39,807 bases of DNA from CAYNTC01 sp964432925 (GTDB lineage: Bacteria > Planctomycetota > Phycisphaerae > Sedimentisphaerales > Anaerobacaceae). Under the pieces are notes generated by a model that did no database searches, was not told where the DNA came from, and saw only the letters and a program-made list of their open reading frames with translations. A program made the translations under genes and the position numbers. The stretch's first letter is position 1; each line of letters begins with the position of its first letter. Below, in pieces: positions 22,718 to 30,303 of the stretch. The stretch lies in NCBI GenBank assembly GCA_964432925.1, contig CAYSPM010000007.1, positions 1 to 39,807 of the forward strand, read 5' to 3'.

Positions 22718-25300
22718 ATGGAAGCGGAGCAAAAGAAATTTTGTCAGCGAGTTAGCCTTGCGGGTTCAGCTCTTATTTTGACCGTGGTTTTGACCAGTTT
22801 GTTGGCCATTGTTGGTGTTCTGTTTGTAATGATGTCTCGCATCGATAAAATGGCCACGACAGCGACATCTGAGAACAGGGAACTTAGTTTTGCGGTCGAT
22901 ACTATACTGGCGAGGATATGCGAGGAGCTGGCTTTGGATGTTCCTGGAGCGGATGATCCGAATCAAGAATACTACGACTATCCGGATGCGAATAATGTGT
23001 GGCTGGCGAGTCTTGAGCCATACAAATCGGGGGATGATTATTTCTGGGGGCAGATAAGCGATGTTACAGGTCTTCTCGGCTCCAAGGAGTGGGGCACGAA
23101 TGATATATTGATAAGTAATTCAGACCCGAACAACTGTTTCAAAGCAATAGTCCCAGAGCGTAAAGCAGTATCGTTGGGCTCCTCCGGAGAGCTACTGGAA
23201 CAGCTTGCCGATGCTGATGGTGACGGTGTGGCGGATTCAAAATGGATCGAGCTTAGTGATGTGACTTCGAGCAAAGGTAAGCCTATTTACGCGGCAGTGC
23301 GAGTTGTTGACAACGGTGGAATGCTAAATGTCAACACCGGCTATAAGTTTGATCCAAACAGCCAGGTCTTGGATAATATCGATGGTTCAAGCGTGCTTCA
23401 AGTGAATGTGATGGGATTAGCCGGCCGGCCGGTGAACTCTGCTACTGTGGCTGAGGAGGCGGCGCTGCTCTTGGAGAGAGCGAACTACGGTGTAGGTGTT
23501 TCGCCTATTGATTTAGTTGCCTATGAGAAATATGTTATTTGGCAGTATGGGCAGCGAAGTGAGTCTTACACGCCATTTGATATTTCCGACGAGCTCGAGC
23601 TTCGTTATAGGTTTTTGCTGAATCAGGAGGATATACAAGCGAGGGTGGAACAATGGGGGGGAGAATTCAAAAATGGCTGGACGTCCTCAAGACCTTTCAA
23701 GGATCTTGATGATTGGGTTTTAAGTGTGTATGCCGCTGTTAGCAGCGATCCGAATCTGGATCCGAATTATGCATACCGGCATGTTACCACCACCTGCAAT
23801 ATGGACCGGATTATCAATCCTGCGGCGATAACTTTAGATGATGAGACGGCTCTTCACAAGATGGTTAATGTTAATACGGCTGATGTAGGTTTGCTGCATA
23901 AAGCGATAAGGGCGGCGCTTATTCGGACCGACCCGAACGTTTCGGACGCCGATGGATTAGCTGCGCAGATGGCGGTTAATATGTTAGACTATCGTGATGC
24001 CGATTCCAATGTGGCGACTCTTGATGATGCCGAAGGATCAATGTATTATGGCTTTGAGACTCCTTGTATCTATATTTCCGAAGTAGCTTATAGGTGCGTG
24101 CGACAAGAGGAGACAACGCATACATCATACGCGGTTGAATTATATAAACCGTATTTCGAGGATGACGATCCAAACGGTTGGGAGATTGTGGTTGATGGTA
24201 TACATACTCCCATTTTATGGTCTGGCTCAAGGCGTTTTCATGTCATAAGGTATGAGGATACGGATGCAAATTTGCCGGTGAGCTTTAGTGACTCCGAAGA
24301 GCCGGCTGATACAAGCCCATACGGTTACAACCGAAGCCAATATAGCGGACAGGTGCAAGAGCCAAGTAGCATTGTATTTGGACCCGGCAGCACCATTTCT
24401 TTGCAGCGTATTATTCAGGAAGAACCTATAACTGTTGATTCACTCAGTGTTCCAGGTATCGAGTTTATCGTTGATGGACGGGCTCGTAGTATTCAGCGGG
24501 ATATAACTTTGCATAAGTGTATTCGCCGTTTGTGGGCAGGTGCGGCTGAGGCGGCTGATCCTACACTTGGCCGACACAACAGTTTTGTATCATCGGATAC
24601 TGCGAAGGTACAAGCTCATCCTGCCAATAAGCCTTTTACAAATATTGGTGAAATCGGGATGGTTCTACGGGCAAGCGCGTATAATACACCAACTGGGTGC
24701 ACCGAGGCTGACGTGCGGATAGATTTGGAACAGGAAGTTTATGCAAATCTGTTTAATTACTTGACTGTCTTTGATCCTAATGTGCACGGCCACGGCTCTG
24801 ATGAAACAAGGATCAAAGGCAGGATAAATATCAATACGGCGCCTTGGTTTGTGATTGCTCAATTGCCATGGATTTCCGCTCATACGCCGAATTATTGGCT
24901 TGCAAAGGCAGTAGTTGCCTACCGTGATAAGACAACGGTTACCGGTGGGCCTGACTACAGTGGCCGGGTTGGACTGCTCGGTTTTAGGAGTATTAGTGAG
25001 CTGATGCAGGTTCCGCAGATGAGCTACTATGCGAATGACTCGGAGGATATAGAGAGCTTTCCTGATTTGACGCCAAGCGATGGGGCTGTGGATGATTTTG
25101 AGGAGCGTGATGTTATTTTTTCGCGCATAAGTAACCTTGTTACTGTAAGAAGCGATGTCTTCACAGCCTATATACTTGTTCGCTTGGGGGCCGATGGTCC
25201 TCAAAAAAGGATCGTAGCCCTTCTCGATAGGAGTGAAGTTTCTTCTAATACTGATAAGGTGCGGGTTATTGCGTTGCATACTGTTCCGGACCCGCGATAG
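22718..25300 (+). CDS. GspK-like minor pseudopilin (large)
   Basis: The tip subunit of the pseudopilus, 860 residues, more than twice a typical GspK. The start at ATG 22718 gives MEAEQKKFCQRVSLAG|SALILTVVLTSLLAIVGVLFV; a TTG at 22706 would overlap the preceding stop. Like other GspK proteins it lacks glutamate at +5. Several GspK hallmarks recur: MLNVNTGYKF, MVNVNTADVGLLHKAI and GRININTAPWFVIAQLPWIS, the last being the helix-hairpin-helix-like (saposin-like) T2SSK motif. The middle has an Asp-rich DADGDGVADSKW segment suggesting calcium binding. Together with the H, I and J proteins it should cap the fibre. The stop lies nine bases from the convergent phosphatase gene. Confidence 0.86.
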   Translation: MEAEQKKFCQRVSLAGSALILTVVLTSLLAIVGVLFVMMSRIDKMATTATSENRELSFAVDTILARICEELALDVPGADDPNQEYYDYPDANNVWLASLEPYKSGDDYFWGQISDVTGLLGSKEWGTNDILISNSDPNNCFKAIVPERKAVSLGSSGELLEQLADADGDGVADSKWIELSDVTSSKGKPIYAAVRVVDNGGMLNVNTGYKFDPNSQVLDNIDGSSVLQVNVMGLAGRPVNSATVAEEAALLLERANYGVGVSPIDLVAYEKYVIWQYGQRSESYTPFDISDELELRYRFLLNQEDIQARVEQWGGEFKNGWTSSRPFKDLDDWVLSVYAAVSSDPNLDPNYAYRHVTTTCNMDRIINPAAITLDDETALHKMVNVNTADVGLLHKAIRAALIRTDPNVSDADGLAAQMAVNMLDYRDADSNVATLDDAEGSMYYGFETPCIYISEVAYRCVRQEETTHTSYAVELYKPYFEDDDPNGWEIVVDGIHTPILWSGSRRFHVIRYEDTDANLPVSFSDSEEPADTSPYGYNRSQYSGQVQEPSSIVFGPGSTISLQRIIQEEPITVDSLSVPGIEFIVDGRARSIQRDITLHKCIRRLWAGAAEAADPTLGRHNSFVSSDTAKVQAHPANKPFTNIGEIGMVLRASAYNTPTGCTEADVRIDLEQEVYANLFNYLTVFDPNVHGHGSDETRIKGRININTAPWFVIAQLPWISAHTPNYWLAKAVVAYRDKTTVTGGPDYSGRVGLLGFRSISELMQVPQMSYYANDSEDIESFPDLTPSDGAVDDFEERDVIFSRISNLVTVRSDVFTAYILVRLGADGPQKRIVALLDRSEVSSNTDKVRVIALHTVPDPR

Positions 25301-25309
25301 ATAATACCA

Positions 25310-26131
25310 TCAGGAATTGAGCATCTGCACGATTTCGGCGTGGACTTTCTTATTGGCTGCAATCGTGGGCAGTATTGAGCCTTCGTAGGTTTCTAAATTT
25401 AGAGGGAAGATTTGCTCGCCTTTCCAGTTGGTAGTAACACCTCCAGCAGCTTCTACTATTACAGCTCCAGCAGCTATGTCCCACAACTTTGGAGTGGTAA
25501 TGATTGTACCTATTATGCTGCCCTTGGCCACGTATGCGAGCTGAATGGCTGATGAGCCGAGATTGCGAAATCTCGTGCGTTTGATTATCTGGCAGGCCCA
25601 GTTCGGAATGTCGCCTGGACAATCGAAGTGGCTGTCGAGGCCGACACTTGAAAATTCATCCATAGTTTCTTCGCTGGCGGTGATTCTTCTGCCGTTTAGT
25701 TGTGCTTCGCTGTCTTTAACGGCGATGAACATGGAATCTGTGGCAGGCTCGAATATAACGCCGACGATTGGCTTGCCTTCGTGTAAAGCGGCGACGCTGA
25801 CGGCGAAAAGAGGTATCTGGTGCACGAAGTTGTTTGTTCCGTCTATCGGGTCTATAACCCACCAGAGAGACTCGGAACCTCGCGGTGATTGCTTAAAGAT
25901 CTTACCCTGGTCGCCTTCCTCAGCAATGAAACCGTGGTCCGGGTAGTTCTCTTTGATTCTTTCGATGATTATCTTCTGACACCGTAAGTCGGTTTGGGTT
26001 ACGAGTTCAGTGGTGTTTTTTACCGAGGCCTTTACGAAGCTGATTTCTTCCATAGCCCGCTGTCCAGCCAGACGGGCTGCGACGGTAGCTGTTTCTAACA
26101 TTCTGCTTAAGTCGTTCTGTTCCAGAGCCAT
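25310..26131 (-). CDS. Inositol monophosphatase family phosphatase
   Basis: Mg-dependent, Li-sensitive phosphatase superfamily member (SuhB/CysQ/histidinol-phosphatase relatives). From ATG 26131 the protein is 273 residues, the usual size; a GTG at 26149 is possible but poorer. Metal-binding motifs are intact: FIAEEGDQG (Glu of motif 1), WVIDPIDGTNNFVH (motif 2, DPxDGT) and KLWDIAAGAVIVEAAGG (motif 3, WDxAAG). The specific substrate, such as inositol phosphate, PAP or histidinol phosphate, cannot be assigned. It is convergent with the pseudopilin operon and divergent from the DUF2752 gene. Confidence 0.9.
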   Translation of the reverse strand: MALEQNDLSRMLETATVAARLAGQRAMEEISFVKASVKNTTELVTQTDLRCQKIIIERIKENYPDHGFIAEEGDQGKIFKQSPRGSESLWWVIDPIDGTNNFVHQIPLFAVSVAALHEGKPIVGVIFEPATDSMFIAVKDSEAQLNGRRITASEETMDEFSSVGLDSHFDCPGDIPNWACQIIKRTRFRNLGSSAIQLAYVAKGSIIGTIITTPKLWDIAAGAVIVEAAGGVTTNWKGEQIFPLNLETYEGSILPTIAANKKVHAEIVQMLNS

Positions 26132-26157
26132 ATATAGATACCAAGCCACTTCTTAGG

Positions 26158-26186
26158 TTGACAGAGCAATAAGGTATTTCTATTCT
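26158..26186 (+). promoter_or_regulatory. Sigma-70-like promoter almost abutting the DUF2752 start
   Basis: Perfect TTGACA (26158-26163), 17-base spacer, TATTCT (26181-26186). A start site six to seven bases on would fall two to four bases before ATG 26196, implying a leaderless or nearly leaderless mRNA. Confidence 0.55.
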
Positions 26187-26195
26187 AACGTAGTT

Positions 26196-26663
26196 ATGTG
26201 GAAAGGCCAACAGGCAAATAAGCGAAAAATATTTTGTCGCGCTTCATCTCGTCAGCGGATATTTGCTGCGGTTTTCTTTTTGGTAGTGGCTGGTTCGTTT
26301 GGGCTGTTGTGGTTGGCACAGTGGCGTGGAATTGATATCGGCTGGTGGCTTGGGCCATGCGGCTTCAAACAGAGATATGGTTTGCCGTGTCCGACTTGCG
26401 GATGGACTACGGCGACGCTAACGTTTGCACGAATCGAAATTTTGGAGGCGTTTTATATTCAGCCTGCAGCAGCTTTTTTATGCAGTTTTATTGTTGTTGC
26501 GGCATTTGTGGCCTTGTTGATGGCGATCTTCGGGGTATACCCTTGTGTTCTGAGGCGTGTTTTTTATGAGATCAAAGTTAGATACATTATCTTAGCTCTG
26601 ATTGTTATTATTGCTGCGGGCTGGGCAGTGACATTATCGCGGGCATTAGCTGAAAGAAGTTGA
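26196..26663 (+). CDS. DUF2752 membrane protein
   Basis: A 155-residue membrane protein with the DUF2752 signature LPCPTCGWTTA after GPCGFKQRYG, the compact cysteine motif that defines the family. Hydrophobic segments lie at about 22-42, 86-112 and 128-146. The function is unknown; homologues are small membrane proteins found near secretion and membrane genes. No ribosome site precedes the ATG, and a promoter ends ten bases upstream, so initiation may be leaderless. It is followed by another small membrane protein, with which it may form an operon. Confidence 0.8.
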   Translation: MWKGQQANKRKIFCRASSRQRIFAAVFFLVVAGSFGLLWLAQWRGIDIGWWLGPCGFKQRYGLPCPTCGWTTATLTFARIEILEAFYIQPAAAFLCSFIVVAAFVALLMAIFGVYPCVLRRVFYEIKVRYIILALIVIIAAGWAVTLSRALAERS

Positions 26664-26690
26664 TGGAGATTCTAAAAGAGGGCAAAAACG

Positions 26691-27074
26691 ATGAGGGATT
26701 ATTGTACTATTCAAGCCAGAAAGAAACATAGAGAATCCGGAACGGTTGGGGCAAATTTAGTTGTTCTTCTTATTTTTGGGCTGATTGTTTTATGCGTTGT
26801 TCGCTACTTCTGGGTTGACGGAGTTCAGAGCGACTATGATGCTTTGATTCGCGTGTATATTCGAGAGACACCGGGCCTGGAAACGAGCGATGCCGAAAGG
26901 CTAAAAGAACAGTTGTTAGAGTCCGGCCTGTTTATCAAGATGCATCGATGGGACAAAAAGAGCTTTATAAACGACAAAGAGCTGTATGACAAGATGGTCC
27001 AGGCCTATAAAGAGCGTCAGAGAAGAATCCAGGATGCCGCCGATAGCACGATAGATGCTCTGATAAATCTGTGA
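26691..27074 (+). CDS. Hypothetical protein, single membrane helix
   Basis: I do not recognise this 127-residue protein. It has a basic N-terminus (RKKHRESG), one membrane helix at about residues 20-42 (VGANLVVLLIFGLIVLCVVRYFW), then a charged, mostly helical outer or cytoplasmic part rich in Glu, Lys and Arg with possible coiled-coil character (KMVQAYKERQRRIQDAAD). The start is supported by GAGGGC eight bases upstream. It lies 27 bases after the DUF2752 gene and 63 before the YhfC-like gene, so the three may be one transcript. The N-terminal stretch faintly resembles pilin-type leaders (SGTVGANLVVLL) but lacks the +5 glutamate. Confidence 0.6.
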   Translation: MRDYCTIQARKKHRESGTVGANLVVLLIFGLIVLCVVRYFWVDGVQSDYDALIRVYIRETPGLETSDAERLKEQLLESGLFIKMHRWDKKSFINDKELYDKMVQAYKERQRRIQDAADSTIDALINL

Positions 27075-27137
27075 ATAGTTGCCCGTGACTGGCGAGAATG
27101 GCAGGTATAACTTGGCATTAACATTGAAAGGGGAGAT

Positions 27138-27945
27138 ATGAGTCCGCTATTTTTTCTGAGCGGGGTGGGAATGATGGCCGTCGCTATAGTGACGGTCGTT
27201 TACTGGAAAGCAAAATGTGGTGTACTCTGGCGTATATTCGCCTGGGGCGCACTTGCATGGGTTGTAGGTGTTGCTGTGAAAATCGTTGCTGCTATCCCGA
27301 ACCAAACGATAATTGGCGGCTACCCGCGAGGCGTTGCCAAAGTACGTTGCAGAGCCGTTCCTATGGCTGTATATCGGCCTGTTGACTGGCGTCTTTGAAT
27401 GCGGAGCTACCTTAGCCTTTGCATACATTAAGAGAATACGCTGGGCTGATTATGACGGAGTCGTTGCCTTTGGCTTGGGCTTTGGAGCTGTTGAAGCCTT
27501 TCTGGTCGGAGTTGCATCTTTTGTAATGGTTCTGGTGGTTATTCTGATTCCGGATAAGCTGCCCGAAGGAATGCTTGAACAAGTTACTGGTGGAACCAGT
27601 TCACTTCTGATTATTCCTGCCCCGATTGTTGAGAGGATCATAGCTATTTTTCTACACGCGTTTTCGTGTGTGCTTATCGTCTATACGGTACAGACCAAGG
27701 ACTGGCGTTGGTTCTGGCTGGCCTTCTGGTATAAAACTGCCGTGGACGAGATCGCCGGCATTATGCACTTAGAGAATCTGCTTGGCGATCTTACAACGTT
27801 GGGCGTGTGGGTAGTCGAGCTCGTCTTTTTACCCTTCGGCCTTGTCGGGCTATGGGGCCTGTTGGTGTTTCGCAGGCGGTGGGCACAACTTGCTCAGACT
27901 ACAGAAGTTAACCCGCCTGTGGCGGGACCGACTCCTGACGTCTGA
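27138..27945 (+). pseudogene. YhfC-like (CAAX-protease-like) membrane protein, frameshifted
   Basis: Two overlapping frames join into one polytopic protein: 27138-27398 holds the first helices (good AAGGGGAG before the ATG) and the +1 frame holds the rest to 27945. The +1 frame is closed by TAA at 27310-27312, so the slip must lie between 27313 and 27398, probably around the GGCGGCTACC run. The second part aligns by eye with YhfC: GLLTGVFECGATLAF, VAFGLGFGAVEAFLVG, PAPIVERIIAIFLHAFSCVLI and WFWLAFWYKTAVDEIAG. In YhfC the first reads GxFEExxR, the second contains GHGG-E and the last a histidine before V-D. Here the second Glu and Arg and two histidines are replaced, so even the restored protein looks non-catalytic. 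It could be a sequencing error, a real pseudogene or a programmed shift. Confidence 0.6.
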
Positions 27946-28039
27946 ATTTTCAGGCTTCTTTGCTTTTCTCTGTAGGATTTGTTGAAACAATGGATCCCTT
28001 GGTATCCCAGTGGACTGCCACGTTTTTGTCCTGTGCTTT

Positions 28040-28068
28040 CGCAGGGCACAGCGAAAACCCGCCCTGCG
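28040..28068. other. Intergenic hairpin between the YhfC-like gene and the Cys-rich peptide
   Basis: CGCAGGGC (28040-28047) pairs exactly with GCCCTGCG (28061-28068) over a 13-base loop. An alternative TTTCGC/GCGAAA pairing competes with it. No U-tract follows. Nothing else is recognised between 27946 and 28142. Confidence 0.4.
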
Positions 28069-28142
28069 CAGACGATAAAGCTACCACGCAGGCTCAGTGA
28101 TTTGCGAAAGCCTAAAACCCGCAAACCAGGCTTGATGCAAAA

Positions 28143-28265
28143 TTATTGATCTTCTAGGGGCTCGCAAATGCAGTCAGACGCTGGCTCACCACAGCCGGAA
28201 CAGACTCCATCCTCGATGGGGGCACCGCAGACCTTACACGGCGTACATCCACATGATTGACACAT
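28143..28265 (-). CDS. Small cysteine-rich protein (40 aa), putative metal-binding
   Basis: The frame runs to 28340, but the ATG at 28265 has AAGG about nine bases upstream and gives MCQSCGCTPCKVCGAPIEDG and a second cysteine cluster, CSGCGEPASDCIC, ending in EPLEDQ. Nine cysteines in 40 residues, arranged as CxxCxCxxCxxC and CxxCxxxxxxCxC, point to one or two zinc sites (treble-clef or rubredoxin-knuckle style) or an iron-sulfur site. I believe similar tiny proteins occur widely in anaerobes and Planctomycetes, but I cannot name a family. It is isolated and transcribed against its neighbours. Confidence 0.62.
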   Translation of the reverse strand: MCQSCGCTPCKVCGAPIEDGVCSGCGEPASDCICEPLEDQ

Positions 28266-28597
28266 TTTTTTACGCCTTAAAGATAGTGTTGTATATTCCG
28301 ATTCATCCAACAAAACCAGGACATAAAAAATAAGCTTCAAACGGCGCCGTCATAGTAAGCTGCGGCTTAAAAAAAGCAATAGAATTATGCAAAAAATTTT
28401 TCTTAGATGCCTTTAAGGAATAACGGAAGGGAAGCCACGAAAAACGCGGGGAAAATACGTTAAATTATAATAAGCAAGGCATAGAGTGAGGATAAACAAC
28501 AGTAATAGTGGTAGCGGAAAAACTGACGCGGTGGAGAGCGGATTTCCGTGTGTATTTGGACATTTAGTTTTTCGAGACTTTTGGGCAAAATTTTTGT

Positions 28598-28646
28598 AAG
28601 TGCATAAGATATAAGTGCTTAAGTGCACAAGAGCACAAGTGCAAAA
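28598..28646 (+). repeat. Degenerate AAGTGC short tandem repeat
   Basis: The words AAGTGCATAAG, TAAGTGCTT, AAGTGCACAAG, and AGCACAAGTGCAAAAG follow one another over about 50 bases with a roughly 12-13-base period. Copies are too short and imperfect for CRISPR and there are no spacers. Confidence 0.6.
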
Positions 28647-28862
28647 GTTGGGATAAATTAGCAGAAATGCGCAAAAAACAGCGATTCTTCGCAAAAATCG
28701 TTAATAAATGACCGTTTTTACGGCAAGAAACAATAGCTATTGTGGGTAGTCAACGTATAGAATATTTCCTGGGTATTTCTGGGGTTGACACACGAAGATA
28801 TTTGCGGCCATGGACTGTTAATTGGACAGGCTTGCAAGACGAGTGCAAGGGCAAGAATTTGG

Positions 28863-28891
28863 TTGAATTATTCAGTAATTTAGGGTAGTAT
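28863..28891 (+). promoter_or_regulatory. Possible promoter with a ~275-base leader for the dockerin-tailed protein
   Basis: TTGAAT, a 17-base spacer, then TAGTAT. Both boxes match consensus at four of six positions. Confidence 0.3.
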
Positions 28892-29172
28892 TAATTGATA
28901 GTTTGCGAAAAGCTTTGAGGATGATTTTGCGGATGAAAGCAAGCGAGAGAAAATGTCCGACCGGCGTAATTGTATATCGCGGCAAAACCGCTCCACTCGT
29001 GAAGCGTGACTCGTGGCCCGAATGAGGCGGTATCCTATGAGATGAGACACTCGTTTTTTAAGTATTGACGATTTTAGGTTAAGAAAAAGAAAAAAAACAA
29101 ATTCTGACACAAGAGAAAAAGGAAAGAGACACTTTGTTGTGAGAGAACGCAATCGCTAAATGAGGTGAAAGA

Positions 29173-30069
29173 ATGACACGGAATTGCTTGCAAATAAAAT
29201 TGAAAACGTGCGACTTTTTAAGAAGTTTAGCAATAGCTTTTATTATAACATTATGGACTACTCAGGCACATGCAATTCAATTCCCTGACTATTTTCCTCT
29301 TGATCCTGTAGGATATGGTGTAAGAACTTATGAATGGACATTTGGACCAAGCGGACAATATACAAGTGAAATTACAGGGACCGAAACAGTACCTTATATA
29401 TGTGGGGAAATATCAGGTGTAAAAATAACTAATACTATGGGTGTGGAGACTGCAATAGTTTACAACGATGGAATAAATGTTAAATTTTTAGGTGCCGAAT
29501 CAGGTGTCGAAAAGTATTATGCATCAACGGACCCGTGTCTTACATGTCATCCTTCAGTATGGTCTTTTAGTACCTTAGAGGATGGAATTGTTATTGATCA
29601 AGGAGTATATTATTGGGTGAAAAGTGATTTATCGGCCTGGGAGATGGAAAATGATCAGATGATTTTGATAGATATTCAAGATGTAACCGTCTTGCATAGT
29701 ACTTACAAAGATGCAGTTATTTGGTGGTATCTTGACACAGACAAGCCATTTACACCATTAAATTTTTATGGAAAAGAATCCGATTTAGGTATTACATTAC
29801 CAACAACTTCTGATACAGCCGGTTACTCAGTCACAGATGTTGAGATTTATGTCTTTGAGATAGGATTAATAGCTGAGGGAGGTATTAGTGCATCTACAGG
29901 TTCCTTAAACGATCTCAGCGAATTAAAAGAAATTGCGCCATTTCAGTGCTTGCGTCCAATTCCAGGTGACTTAAATGGCGACTGCTACGTTGATTTTGAT
30001 GACTTTGCCATATTTGCTGAGCACTGGATGGAGTGCGCTAATCCCTTCGATCCGAATTGCCAGCCGTAA
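29173..30069 (+). CDS. Exported protein with C-terminal dockerin-like calcium-binding tail
   Basis: A 298-residue secreted protein. The signal peptide covers residues 1-34 (hydrophobic LAIAFIITLW, cut after QAHA). The central 230 residues are beta-rich with many Thr, Tyr and Trp and no family I can name. They contain CLTCH at 122-126, a c-type-heme-like CxxCH, though a single site in such a protein may be chance. The end, GDLNGDCYVDFDDFAIFAEHW then MECANPFDPNCQP, is the dockerin type I / EF-hand-like tail common on exported proteins of Phycisphaerae-type Planctomycetes. The gene is AT-rich relative to its neighbours. AGGTGAAAG eight bases before the ATG supports the start; an intrinsic terminator follows at 30144. 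Confidence 0.75.
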   Translation: MTRNCLQIKLKTCDFLRSLAIAFIITLWTTQAHAIQFPDYFPLDPVGYGVRTYEWTFGPSGQYTSEITGTETVPYICGEISGVKITNTMGVETAIVYNDGINVKFLGAESGVEKYYASTDPCLTCHPSVWSFSTLEDGIVIDQGVYYWVKSDLSAWEMENDQMILIDIQDVTVLHSTYKDAVIWWYLDTDKPFTPLNFYGKESDLGITLPTTSDTAGYSVTDVEIYVFEIGLIAEGGISASTGSLNDLSELKEIAPFQCLRPIPGDLNGDCYVDFDDFAIFAEHWMECANPFDPNCQP

Positions 30070-30143
30070 GGACTTAGCTGGTATCTTGGTTGGCTGCGGA
30101 GACGCAGAACACTGTGAAAGTATCTGCAGAAAGGAAATTATAT

Positions 30144-30176
30144 AGGGCTGCAAGCTCAATGCGTGCAGCCCTTTTT
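30144..30176 (+). terminator. Rho-independent terminator
   Basis: AGGGCTGCA (30144-30152) pairs perfectly with TGCAGCCCT (30164-30172) over an 11-base loop, followed by a run of five T (30172-30176). It ends the transcript of the dockerin-tailed protein gene. Confidence 0.85.
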
Positions 30177-30232
30177 GTTCGGGTACGCCTGATGGGAAAC
30201 CCCCAGGACAGGCCTGTGGGGCTAAGCCGCAC

Positions 30233-30261
30233 TTGATATTTTTGGCAGGCTTGCATACAAT
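30233..30261 (+). promoter_or_regulatory. Sigma-70-type promoter of serA
   Basis: TTGATA (30233-30238), a 17-base spacer, TACAAT (30256-30261). This predicts a leader of about 35 bases to the ATG at 30304. A 10-bp palindrome, ACAGGCCTGT, lies just upstream at 30208-30217. Confidence 0.65.
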
Positions 30262-30303
30262 ATGCACCCAAACGTGAGAATTTGACATTTTTGGAGGCTA
30301 AGC

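Larger units (their letters stand above)
28266..29172. other. 907-base gene-poor region
   Basis: No open frame here has a ribosome site and protein-like composition. The region is AT-rich and contains a short AAGTGC-type repeat (28598-28646), a possible promoter (28863-28891) and, from about 28960 to 29065, a GC-richer block with small self-pairing elements (GCGG-caaaa-CCGC near 28979; CCAC/GTGG around 28991-29014) before CACTCGTTTTTT. That block may be part of a long 5' leader for the exported protein at 29173. Confidence 0.5.

Noticed and set aside
28598..28646. CRISPR array
   Set aside because: Repeat units are too short, imperfect and without spacers, and no cas gene is present.
28776..28805. 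Promoter at the TTGACA near 28784
   Set aside because: The -35 box is perfect, but no acceptable -10 box lies 15-19 bases downstream.
28880..29152. 90-codon minus-strand open frame in the gene-poor region
   Set aside because: Composition is not protein-like (leading run of Phe/Leu/Lys from A/T tracts) and there is no ribosome site; it overlaps the probable leader.
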